From Lomentospora prolificans (lineage: Eukaryota; Ascomycota; Sordariomycetes; Microascales; Microascaceae), in the NCBI GenBank assembly GCA_029532625.1, contig JARFXM010000009.1, positions 1 to 64,000 on the forward strand: 64,000 nucleotides of DNA. Direction: 5' to 3'. Numbering within the stretch: position 1 is the first letter of the stretch; each line of letters starts with the position of its first letter. The notes under the pieces were generated by a model. That model made no database searches and was not told where the DNA came from. It saw nothing but the letters and a program-made list of their open reading frames with translations. Both the position numbers and the translations under genes were made by a program. Below, piece after piece: positions 1 through 7,558 of the stretch.

Positions 1-30
1 TTACAATCTATAGGTGGTTACAATCTAGGG

Positions 31-35
31 GGTGG
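31..35. repeat. Target-site duplication GGTGG, left copy
   Basis: GGTGG immediately precedes the left LTR and is matched by GGTGG at 7369-7373 immediately after the right LTR. A 5-bp duplication is usual for Ty3/Gypsy integrases. Confidence 0.93.
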
Positions 36-501
36 TGTGACGTTCCAACACTTCCGATAGGGTTAGTCGCTTTAAGGTTAGAACAGTCGGGCCTGTTAGT
101 GGATAAGTGAGGCAGTCAGACAGTAACAATAAAGGTCCGTAATGCGTATTCAAGTGTGGTTCATAGAGTGACTTGAATTGACTACTGCGGAACTAAAGAA
201 TAACTAGAATACATGATGGTAATGACTGTGACTTATATAGACTTCGTCTTCCTTGGGACCGCAGGCCCTGGAGGTGCGGTCCTTCTGTGGACCGCACTTG
301 CCCCCGATGCGGTCCCTCGTGGACTGCATATGCCCCTGGTGCGGTCCTCCCATGGACCGCTTGTGTTCTAAGTGCGGTCCTCTGTTGATTGGCCCAGGTT
401 GTGCTGCCCAATCCTAGTCTTTCCGGGTTGCGCCGGAGTTTACCCTTTTCTGCCATGCTTGTCCGCCCGGCCTGCATAAGAGGCCGGATCGGCCCGTGAC
501 A
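36..501 (-). repeat. 3' LTR of the chromovirus (relative to gag-pol)
   Basis: This 466-bp LTR begins TGTGAC and ends GTGACA, giving the usual TG...CA ends. It matches 6903-7368 throughout by eye. It contains a TATA-like TATATA at 234-239 and the alternating CGG half-site array at 256-380. On the plus strand it also carries an inverted pair of CCAAT-type boxes (ATTGG at 388-392, CCAAT at 408-412). Because the antisense gene starts at 635, this LTR is also the natural plus-strand promoter region for that gene. Confidence 0.97.
256..380. promoter_or_regulatory. Array of eight alternating CGG half-sites in the LTR
   Basis: Half-sites GGACCGCA and TGCGGTCC alternate: GGACCGCA 256, TGCGGTCC 275, GGACCGCA 289, TGCGGTCC 308, GGACTGCA 321, TGCGGTCC 340, GGACCGCt 354, TGCGGTCC 373. 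Start-to-start spacing is 19, 14, 19, 13, 19, 14 and 19. Pairs 275/289 and 340/354 form CGG-N12-CCG palindromes, and 308/321 is a degenerate N11 version. Fungal Zn2Cys6 dimers typically bind inverted CGG triplets of this kind. The same array is at 7123-7247 in the other LTR. Its position upstream of the TATA box fits a U3 enhancer. Strong hairpins in RNA or DNA are an alternative reading. Confidence 0.7.
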
Positions 502-506
502 CGATG

Positions 507-518
507 CCTCCTCTCCTT
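507..518 (-). other. Polypurine tract next to the 3' LTR
   Basis: On the minus strand this reads AAGGAGAGGAGG, ending 5 bp from the LTR boundary at 501. It is the expected position and composition for the plus-strand primer of an LTR retrotransposon. Confidence 0.75.
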
Positions 519-634
519 GGTCTTTGTCCCTAAAGACCTTTTTGTTTTTTAATCCCTGTCGGCCCCGACCTGTTGGTCCTTCTAGGTCAGTCCAACTTCT
601 CCCCTTTTCCTTCCTTTGCCGTGATGCTGACAGT

Positions 635-1279
635 ATGTCGAACCGGGTAGCGAAACGCCCTTCCACGCAATCCCTCAGAAAGAAACGAGAGAACGAAAAG
701 CTCGTGGAATACATTTCTTCCTTTGGTGACGACCTTGAAATGCCGTGCACCCGTTGTTATCGCCAGAAGAAGGTGTGCCGTATGGCACCGAATTCTTCCC
801 AATGTTTAGCCTGTGCCAAGGGGAAGCGTGCTTGCGATGGTTCCCTGGTGGCTTCGTCTTGTGGGTATTTTCCATCTTCCCCACCTTCCTTGTGGCAGTC
901 CTAACTTTTTCCAGTATCCCGCAATATGGCCGAAACCAAAAAGGTGGATGAGGCTTTGGAAAAATCTGAGGACCAGCTTCTTGAAATTATGGCGAGGATT
1001 GCCCGCCTCCGTCGTCAGCGGAAACTCCTTAAGGAGCGGGGTAATGAACTTTATCGGCGTGGTGTTGCTGGTTTGTCGATGGAGGAGGAGAGGGATACTC
1101 TCATCGTCGAGACCCAGCAGGCCGTCGGGGACGCTCAGTCCCTTGGCGCTTTCGGGGTGCTCGATTGGGATGCCCTTGGTCTCGCTCCTGACCTCCCGCC
1201 GTTGGATCTCGAGGTTTCCCTGGGTTCTCCTGGTGAAACTTCGCAAGTAATATCGGGCTCCCAGCCAGATTCTGGATAG
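635..1279 (+). CDS. Antisense accessory gene: Zn2Cys6 + coiled-coil protein
   Basis: This two-exon gene runs opposite to gag-pol: exons 635-860 and 915-1279, 196 aa. The 54-nt intron has a GTGGGT donor, a CTAAC branch site (901-905) and a TTTTTCCAG acceptor; splicing keeps frame across both exons. The protein has Cys at 38, 41, 48, 57, 60 and 67, i.e. C-x2-C-x6-C-x8-C-x2-C-x6-C, the Zn2Cys6 binuclear-cluster pattern. A charged heptad-like helix follows (about residues 80-127), then an acidic/proline-rich tail. Zinc-cluster plus coiled coil is the DNA-binding/dimerisation layout of fungal regulators, but no middle-homology domain is present and the protein is very short. The gene begins 134 bp after the LTR, and its 3' end overlaps the pol 3' end tail-to-tail (1101-1279). 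I recall similar small proteins annotated as hypothetical in other fungi. Function is inferred. Confidence 0.72.
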
Positions 1280-4208
1280 GCTCCCAAGTATTCTCGTTGT
1301 GGTCGTAGCCTTTCCATTTAATCAAATATTTGACTTTCCCATCGTCGATCATGGAGTTAAGAACCTTCTCCACTTCGTATTCTCCTTCTGTTGCGGCTAC
1401 TTCTATAGTTTCTTCGGTAGGTGTATCTTGGTGTGCCGGTTCGAGTAGCGCGACGTGGAACACGGGGTTTATCTTCATTGTTTCGGGAAGTTGTAGTTCA
1501 TAGTTGACTTCCGAGATTTTCCTTTTCACGATGAAGGGCCCGATTTTTCGGTGATCGAGTTTGTCGCTTGGTCGTCGGGTTTTGATTTGTGGGTCCCTCG
1601 TTCCTGGTTTCTTTCGCAGTAGGTAGACCTTGCTTCCCTCCTTAAAGGTTGGTCCCTCAATCCTTTTCCTATCTGCGTAGTGCTTCATCCTTTGTTTTAC
1701 GAACTCCAGTTCTTCCGTTAGTTGCTTGTGGAGTTCCTTCATTTTTTCTGATTGGATGATTGCTTGTTCGGCCTGTGTTTTCGTTCCTACAGGCTCGAAT
1801 CCTGTCTTGGGTTGTATTCCATAGTTCGCATAGAACGGCGATATTCCTGTACTTTCTGACACGTTGGTGTTGTAGGCGTACTGGGCTAGGGGTAGTAGCG
1901 CTACCCAGTTGTTTTGTTCCCAGTTGATATAGTGTCGTAGGTAGGTTTCCAGTGTTTGATTTACCCGTTCTACCTGTCCTTGGGTTTCAGGATGGTAGGC
2001 TGTGGATAACTTGTGGTTGATTCCTAACCTATCTGAAAGGCTCTGCCAGAAGTGGGAAGCGAAGACGCTTCCTCTGTCAGTGTTGATTTCTTCCGGTAGG
2101 TTGTGGTTTGCGGCCACTGTCCGTAGGAATAGTTCTGCGAATCGAGGTGCTTTCATGGCTTCATTGCAGGGTATGAAGTAAGCATATTTCGTGAGTCGGT
2201 CTACGACTACCATGATGCTGTCGTATTTGACTCCTGTGGTTGGATCTTCTGACTTTGGTAACTTGACAATAAAGTCAATGACAATCTTTTGCCATGGTAC
2301 TTCTGGTACTGGCATTGGCTGTAATAGCCCTTGCGGCTTGTGTCGCGAGTTTTTGTTCTTTGCGCACGAAGCGCATTCGGCGAGTACTTCCTTGACCACT
2401 GTTTTCAGCTGTGGGATGAGGTATCCTCTTGGTATTCTTTTGATCGTTTTCGTGATCCCTGGGTGCCCACTAAGTGGTGACTTGTGTATTGCTCGTATTA
2501 GTTCCTTGGCTAGTTCTGGGGGTACTGGTGTGTTCTTCTTATGTCGTTCTTGTTTTAGATCCTTATAGTAACTTTCGATTTCTTCCATTACCTTGGTAGT
2601 GGTGTTGATTTGGTAGCTTGCTGCTAGTTGCCGTAGGCTTCCTTGTTCGTCGTAATGGAATATCGTACTTGCTTCCTTAGGTATCTTTTGGAAGTGATCT
2701 GGTCGTCGGCTAAGTGCGTCAGCTCGTCCGTTTTCTTTGCCTTTGACATGTACGATTTTGAAGTCGTATTCGGAGAGGAATTCAGCCCATCGGACTTGCC
2801 GCTTGTTCAGCTCTTTGGTGGTTGTGAAGCTGGTGAGGTTCTTATGATCGGAATAGACAATAATAGGGTGTTTTGCCCCTATGAGGTAATGTTTCCATTC
2901 CTTGAAGGCTTCGACAATTGCCATGAGTTCTTTGTCTGGGATCCCGTATCGTAGTGCGGGTCCACTTAACTTTTTCGACATAAAAGCGATCGGGTGTATC
3001 CTTCCTTGTTCGTCTCTTTGTCCGAGTTGTGCTCCTAGGGCGTAGTCTGATGCGTCTGTCTCGACTTCGAAAGGTTTGCTAGGGTCTGCTTCGTATAACA
3101 CTGGTCTCTCGCAAATACTCTGTTTTGCTTCTTGGAACGCTTGTTGCTGTTCTGTCCCCCATACGAAGGTGTTCTCGTTCTTCGTAAGCTCTGTGAGAGG
3201 TCTGACTCTCTTGCTGTGGTCCTTCAGGAACCTCCTGTAGAAATTGATGAATCCTAGGAATCCCCGTACTTCAGTAACCGTCTGAGGTACCGGCCAGTCA
3301 AGCGCGGCCTTGACTTTTGATTCCTGCATTCTGATTTCTCCTGGTCGGATAGTGTATCCGAGGAAGTCTACTTCTTGTACATGGAAGTGACTTTTCTTTA
3401 GTTCTACCAACAAGTTGGCATCGTGGAGTTTTTGTAGTACCTTTTCGACGTGTTCCTCGTGTTCCTCCAAGGTCTCCGAGAAGATGAGGATATCATCTAA
3501 ATAGGCTACCACAAACTGATCTAGGTGCTCTCGTAGCACATGGTTGATCATGGTTTGGAAGGTTGCTGGTGCATTGGTAAGTCCGAATGGCATGACACAA
3601 TATTCGAAGTGTCCGTATCGGGTGCGGAAGGCTGTCTTCCACTCGTCTCCTTCCTTGATCCTGATAAGGTTGTATGCCCCTTTGAGATCTAGGGCAGTAA
3701 ACCATTTTGCTTTTCGTAGTCTGTCCCTCAACTCTGAGATCAACGGTAGTGGGTATCGGTTCTTGATAGTGATCTCGTTGAGTTGGCGGTAGTCTACGCA
3801 CATGCGTAGTCTTCCATCCTTCTTTGGTACAAAGAGGATAGGGTATCCTGCTGGTGATGTTGAGGGTCTAATGAACCCTTTCCTGATGTTTTCTTGTATA
3901 TATTCCCAAAGTTCTTTCAACTGGTTTTCGTTTAGGTTGTATATTGGCATGAACTTGGGTTGTGTTCCTGGTTTGAGATGAATCTCGTGATCCCATTTGC
4001 TATGTTCTGGGAGTCCGGTTTCCAATTCTTCTGCGAATATTTTGCTGTACTTGCGGTATCGTGGTGGCAAGTTCTGTATCGTTTCTTCTTTTGTTAGCGT
4101 GGTAGTCATGCTCATCACGCAACGTGTTGTCCGGTTTTGTTTGTGTTTCTTTCCTTTTGGTAGGTGATTCGAATCTTTAGTGGCGAGCGCTTTAATGTGT
4201 ACCATCAT
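1101..4208 (-). CDS. pol: Pol polyprotein (RT, RNase H, integrase, chromodomain)
   Basis: The protein has 1035 aa from the first Met, but the frame is continuous with gag through the UGA at 4248-4250. Reverse transcriptase covers about residues 90-290, with the catalytic YLDD at about 236-239. RNase H starts near TDASDYA (about 385). The integrase HHCC zinc finger uses about H575, H582, C612 and C615. The DDE core has D about 645, D about 711 (NTDRGSVF) and E about 747 (GQVERVN). A GPF-type module is near 890, and a chromodomain follows at about 943-992 (KYLIKWKGYDHNENTWEP). Chromodomains of this class steer integration to histone marks. No stop or frameshift was found, so it looks functional. 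The C-terminal tail overlaps the antisense gene. Confidence 0.96.
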   Translation of the reverse strand: MMVHIKALATKDSNHLPKGKKHKQNRTTRCVMSMTTTLTKEETIQNLPPRYRKYSKIFAEELETGLPEHSKWDHEIHLKPGTQPKFMPIYNLNENQLKELWEYIQENIRKGFIRPSTSPAGYPILFVPKKDGRLRMCVDYRQLNEITIKNRYPLPLISELRDRLRKAKWFTALDLKGAYNLIRIKEGDEWKTAFRTRYGHFEYCVMPFGLTNAPATFQTMINHVLREHLDQFVVAYLDDILIFSETLEEHEEHVEKVLQKLHDANLLVELKKSHFHVQEVDFLGYTIRPGEIRMQESKVKAALDWPVPQTVTEVRGFLGFINFYRRFLKDHSKRVRPLTELTKNENTFVWGTEQQQAFQEAKQSICERPVLYEADPSKPFEVETDASDYALGAQLGQRDEQGRIHPIAFMSKKLSGPALRYGIPDKELMAIVEAFKEWKHYLIGAKHPIIVYSDHKNLTSFTTTKELNKRQVRWAEFLSEYDFKIVHVKGKENGRADALSRRPDHFQKIPKEASTIFHYDEQGSLRQLAASYQINTTTKVMEEIESYYKDLKQERHKKNTPVPPELAKELIRAIHKSPLSGHPGITKTIKRIPRGYLIPQLKTVVKEVLAECASCAKNKNSRHKPQGLLQPMPVPEVPWQKIVIDFIVKLPKSEDPTTGVKYDSIMVVVDRLTKYAYFIPCNEAMKAPRFAELFLRTVAANHNLPEEINTDRGSVFASHFWQSLSDRLGINHKLSTAYHPETQGQVERVNQTLETYLRHYINWEQNNWVALLPLAQYAYNTNVSESTGISPFYANYGIQPKTGFEPVGTKTQAEQAIIQSEKMKELHKQLTEELEFVKQRMKHYADRKRIEGPTFKEGSKVYLLRKKPGTRDPQIKTRRPSDKLDHRKIGPFIVKRKISEVNYELQLPETMKINPVFHVALLEPAHQDTPTEETIEVAATEGEYEVEKVLNSMIDDGKVKYLIKWKGYDHNENTWEPIQNLAGSPILLAKFHQENPGKPRDPTAGGQERDQGHPNRAPRKRQGTERPRRPAGSRR

Positions 4209-4230
4209 TCGAAAGGCTCTCGGTTCGTTT

Positions 4231-4262
4231 GGCGCATGCTGCTCTAGTCAATGCTGCTCAGG
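4231..4262 (-). promoter_or_regulatory. Gag-Pol UGA CUA stop: probable translational readthrough site
   Basis: Gag and pol are in the same reading frame. The only stop between them is UGA at 4250-4248, followed directly by CUA G. UGA CUA is the strongest known nuclear readthrough context and is used in fungi and animals to make C-terminally extended proteins. After it the frame is open for 13 sense codons to the pol ATG at 4208 and onward. The stop is embedded in a direct repeat: GAGCAGCAT occurs immediately before TGACTA and again immediately after it. Confidence 0.75.
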
Positions 4263-6839
4263 GACTGAACCGTCGACGGATTCTCCTTGGATCCCAGTCC
4301 AAGCGAGCTGATCAGTAATCCAGTCTATTCTCGGGTTTCGGGTTCTCAACCATGGTGTGCCAATCACAATAGGATGGTTCGATTCCGTGATATCGAAGGA
4401 TATTTTATCGGGTTGGTTTTGGATCATGACATCGAGGTGCGCAGTCTCCATGTTTACCATGCCTTTTCCATACGTGACAAGTTCTCCTTCGCAGTTGCTT
4501 AACGGGTATGGTCGTTCCTTGTGATTCCATGGGAGTTGTAGTTCATTCACCACGTCTGGCGAGATGAAATTTCCTTGTGCTCCGCTGTCTATTAAGGCTT
4601 TGTATGTTCGTCCTTGAATCGTAATTGGTACTTTTAAATGTTTGGTTTCATCGGAGCTCATGATGTTCAGACTTCGGTTTTCCAGTGTGATGGCTCGTTT
4701 GTAGCTTTCTTGTGCCTTTTTGGAAGCGTTCTCCAGGCTTCGTCGTCCTTGTGGTTCTTTGTGCCGTTGTTCGCGTATCTTCATGGCTTGCCTGTTGCGT
4801 TCGGAGTTTCGTTGTGCTACCCGTAGTCTTGCTTCCCTCATCGCCTGGACGTCTCGTTTTGCTGCGTCCATTTCTTTTTCTGTAGCTTCGGTGTATGCCT
4901 GCACGGCCACCGCGTCTACGTCGTCAAGCTCGGTTTCGAGTCCCTTGACTTGTCCTTGTATTTCTATGATGAGTTCGTCGCGTTCGGTCATCCATTCTAG
5001 GATGCCGGTGATAGTTTCGTCAGTTCTGTGGTTTGTGGTTTGTACAAGTTCCTCTATATTTTCGGTTCTTGTTTCCACATGTTCCAGTCTTCTAGCCGTT
5101 TCTGCTTGTCGTGTTTCGATTCGACTGAGTTTCTCGATCATTAGTTTGAACTGTTTTGGTAGATCATTCTTTTGATCTTCGTCGAGTTGGTCGCAGAGAG
5201 TGTCGTCCAGCTCATTGATTACTTCTTCGAGGTCATGGACCTTCCTTGCTAGTTTTTCAGTGTCTTTAATACACTTATTGATTTTCTGGGTGGTTCCTTC
5301 TTCTTTAGTGATGGGTATCACTTCTTGATAAGGGGGAAGTCCTTGGTTCTCGACCTCTTTCCCTTTTCGTCGTTGTCGCGAGGTAATTCGGATCCACTCC
5401 ATGTGTTGAGTGTATTCTGCGGGTGGTTTCTTGCCTTGCTTGTGGTTGTGATGCTTCTGGTGGAATACGGCGATGTTTAGTTCTTTTGCTTCCACTTCTG
5501 GGTACTTTTTAAGTACTGCAAGCATCTCCTTTTCAACATCATTAGCTTCGAGGTTGCTTGGTCCAGCCTTTTCTCTTTCCATAGTTGCAAGGGTTCGCGG
5601 TTTTCGTGGGTAGTATCCGGCTCCATCCTTCCCATCACGGTGTACTTGACAGTCGTCGTCGTAGCACGCAGTCCAATGCATAACTCGGTGGTCTGGGACA
5701 GTGCTGCTGGCTAAGGTCCGAGTCCGGGTGGTGGGTTCATCGCTAGCCCTGCTTTGCTCGTTGTTGCTCCGGGTTTTTCCTTGAGGTGCAGGTCTCCAGC
5801 TCTTGTTCTTTTGGTCTCCTTGTTCTTTTCTCCCTGCTCCCCAGTTTCCTCCATTTCGGCATTCTCTTGCGAAATGTCCTATGCGGCCACAGGTGTAGCA
5901 TTTACCGAGACGGTCCTCCATTCGTTTCTTGATTCCGTAGTCGTCTTTTCGTGTGGCGGAATCGAGTTCCATGGGCCCTGGGTGGGTTCCCCATGAGGTG
6001 TTGCCGTTACGTCGTTTCCCGGTGTTAGCTTCCCGTTTTTTGCTATATCCTCCGCTGTATGGTGTCTTCTGGCGTTTCTCTAGTCGCCGTTGATACAGTC
6101 GGTTGTCAATCCTAACAGCGAGGTCCATATACTTTCCAAGTTCTATAGGAGTATCCAGGATCTTATTAATTTCATCTTTCACTTCATCCTTTAACCCATG
6201 GTAGAAGTGTTCGATCATGGATTCGTCATCCCATTCAAGGTGTGCGGCGATTTGTCGGAACTTAGACACATATTCCGAGGCTGAGGTCTTTTGTCGGGTT
6301 TCCCTGAGCTTTCGTTTCATGGTCTGGTCTTCGTCTGGATCTCCAAAAGCCCCTTTGATGGCTTCTTCGAAGTTGTCGTAGTTTTTGAACATCCTCTTGG
6401 TCGTGCTGTCTTGTTGTGCAGGTTCATTGGTGTAGTAGTCCCGCAAGGTTGGTTCAAACCATGCTGCGGCGTCTCCGACCAGGAATCCCACCGTGCTGGT
6501 AACTTTGGTGGCGGCATCGGTGATTCCATAGTGGTCGTGATACGCCCTCATGTACGTGAGGAAGGACCGTAGCTTGATACGGCTTCCATCGAACTTCTCG
6601 GGTCCTGGGAAGTGGACCTTGGGCTTCCTTGCTTCTGCAACAGTGTCGGCGGTGGATTGGACAACGGTTTGGAAGAGAGACGACATGTCTTCATGCGTGA
6701 CAGGTCGGTGTTGTTCCTGGAGTTGGGCATTTTGCTGTCGGGCTTGTTGAAGTTGCTCTGTAAGTTCCTTGATCTTTTTGGCAAGCTGTTCCTTGCTGGC
6801 AGCTGCGATGCTGGTGCTAGATGCGGTTTCATTCGCCAT
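4248..6839 (-). CDS. gag: Gag-protease polyprotein
   Basis: This 863-aa protein starts at an ATG 63 bp downstream of the 5' LTR. Residues 1-45 form a Gln/Lys-rich coiled coil, followed by a Ty3-type capsid region (about 75-250). A CCHC zinc knuckle follows: C314-x2-C317-x4-H322-x4-C327. A long charged middle section (about 500-720) is rich in predicted coiled coil. Near the C terminus is a retropepsin-like aspartic protease with the active motif DSGA at about 751. The protein ends just before a UGA codon; the reading frame continues into pol. The distance of about 420 residues between zinc knuckle and protease is unusually large for Ty3/Gypsy Gag. Confidence 0.94.
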   Translation of the reverse strand: MANETASSTSIAAASKEQLAKKIKELTEQLQQARQQNAQLQEQHRPVTHEDMSSLFQTVVQSTADTVAEARKPKVHFPGPEKFDGSRIKLRSFLTYMRAYHDHYGITDAATKVTSTVGFLVGDAAAWFEPTLRDYYTNEPAQQDSTTKRMFKNYDNFEEAIKGAFGDPDEDQTMKRKLRETRQKTSASEYVSKFRQIAAHLEWDDESMIEHFYHGLKDEVKDEINKILDTPIELGKYMDLAVRIDNRLYQRRLEKRQKTPYSGGYSKKREANTGKRRNGNTSWGTHPGPMELDSATRKDDYGIKKRMEDRLGKCYTCGRIGHFARECRNGGNWGAGRKEQGDQKNKSWRPAPQGKTRSNNEQSRASDEPTTRTRTLASSTVPDHRVMHWTACYDDDCQVHRDGKDGAGYYPRKPRTLATMEREKAGPSNLEANDVEKEMLAVLKKYPEVEAKELNIAVFHQKHHNHKQGKKPPAEYTQHMEWIRITSRQRRKGKEVENQGLPPYQEVIPITKEEGTTQKINKCIKDTEKLARKVHDLEEVINELDDTLCDQLDEDQKNDLPKQFKLMIEKLSRIETRQAETARRLEHVETRTENIEELVQTTNHRTDETITGILEWMTERDELIIEIQGQVKGLETELDDVDAVAVQAYTEATEKEMDAAKRDVQAMREARLRVAQRNSERNRQAMKIREQRHKEPQGRRSLENASKKAQESYKRAITLENRSLNIMSSDETKHLKVPITIQGRTYKALIDSGAQGNFISPDVVNELQLPWNHKERPYPLSNCEGELVTYGKGMVNMETAHLDVMIQNQPDKISFDITESNHPIVIGTPWLRTRNPRIDWITDQLAWTGIQGESVDGSVPEQH

Positions 6840-6889
6840 GGTTCCTGCTGTTAGTTTCTTTACTGTTTGAAAGGGTCACTTACCAAACA

Positions 6890-6902
6890 GGAGTAGTCAA
6901 CG
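6890..6902 (-). other. Primer-binding region, possibly self-primed
   Basis: On the minus strand, right after the 5' LTR, comes CG then TTGACTACT (6892-6900). The 9-mer is perfectly complementary to AGTAGTCAA inside the LTR (minus strand, 7053-7045), close to the expected mRNA 5' end. This is the arrangement of Tf1/sushi-type elements, which prime reverse transcription with the folded-back 5' end of their own mRNA. I do not recognise a tRNA 3' end here, but I cannot exclude one. Confidence 0.5.
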
Positions 6903-7368
6903 TGTGACGTTCCAACACTTCCGATAGGGTTAGTCGCTTTAAGGTTAGAACAGTCGGGCCTGTTAGTGGATAAGTGAGGCAGTCAGACAGTAACAATAAA
7001 GGTCCGTAATGCGTATTCAAGTGTGGTTCATAGAGTGACTTGAATTGACTACTGCGGAACTAAAGAATAACTAGAATACATGATGGTAATGACTGTGACT
7101 TATATAGACTTCGTCTTCCTTGGGACCGCAGGCCCTGGAGGTGCGGTCCTTCTGTGGACCGCACTTGCCCCCGATGCGGTCCCTCGTGGACTGCATATGC
7201 CCCTGGTGCGGTCCTCCCATGGACCGCTTGTGTTCTAAGTGCGGTCCTCTGTTGATTGGCCCAGGTTGTGCTGCCCAATCCTAGTCTTTCCGGGTTGCGC
7301 CGGAGTTTACCCTTTTCTGCCATGCTTGTCCGCCCGGCCTGCATAAGAGGCCGGATCGGCCCGTGACA
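6903..7368 (-). repeat. 5' LTR of the chromovirus
   Basis: This LTR has the same 466 bp as 36-501. Read in the gag-pol direction (from 7368 downward), U3 contains the CGG half-site array (7123-7247), followed by a TATATA box at 7101-7106. The predicted transcript start is roughly 7050-7075, followed by R-U5 down to 6903. The immediately adjacent sequence in the direction of transcription is the primer-binding region. Confidence 0.97.
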
Positions 7369-7373
7369 GGTGG
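7369..7373. repeat. Target-site duplication GGTGG, right copy
   Basis: This copy directly follows the CA end of the right LTR and matches 31-35. The pair shows that both LTRs belong to a single insertion event. Confidence 0.93.
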
Positions 7374-7558
7374 GACTTACTGTATGATCCTTCAGTTCAT
7401 CCAGGTACTCTTTACTGCCGCACCACACCGCCTCTGATGGCCAAGGAGGTAACATCAGGCAGCAATCTCTCAGGATTTACCCTGTATTGCACTCGGCAGT
7501 CGTTATTCATCCTGGTTCACTATAACATTGCCCAAAAACTCTTCAACCTCGGACAACT

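Larger units (their letters stand above)
31..7373 (-). mobile_element. Complete Ty3/Gypsy chromovirus LTR retrotransposon
   Basis: The element runs from 36 to 7368 and is flanked on both sides by the 5-bp target duplication GGTGG (31-35 and 7369-7373). Its two 466-bp LTRs (36-501 and 6903-7368) look identical by eye. The coding direction is minus: gag-protease (4248-6839), then pol in the same frame (1101-4208) with reverse transcriptase, RNase H, integrase and a C-terminal chromodomain. That domain order defines the chromovirus branch of Ty3/Gypsy. A primer-binding region lies next to the 5' LTR and a polypurine tract next to the 3' LTR. All large ORFs are open, so this copy looks young and possibly active. 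It also holds a spliced gene on the opposite strand (635-1279). No C-to-T differences of the repeat-induced point mutation type are seen between the LTRs. Confidence 0.97.

Noticed and set aside
193..750. Minus-strand ORF of 185 aa
   Set aside because: It lies mostly inside the LTR and reappears in the second LTR (7060-7455) as a passive copy. The Arg/Gly/Pro-rich composition comes from the GC-rich hairpin array, not from a protein.
813..1250. Plus-strand ORF of 145 aa overlapping the antisense gene
   Set aside because: It is in a shifted frame and reads through the intron. The spliced zinc-cluster frame explains the region better.
4720..5175. Plus-strand ORF of 151 aa opposite gag
   Set aside because: Ser/Cys-rich mirror of the Lys/Glu-rich gag coiled coil, a codon-complement shadow.
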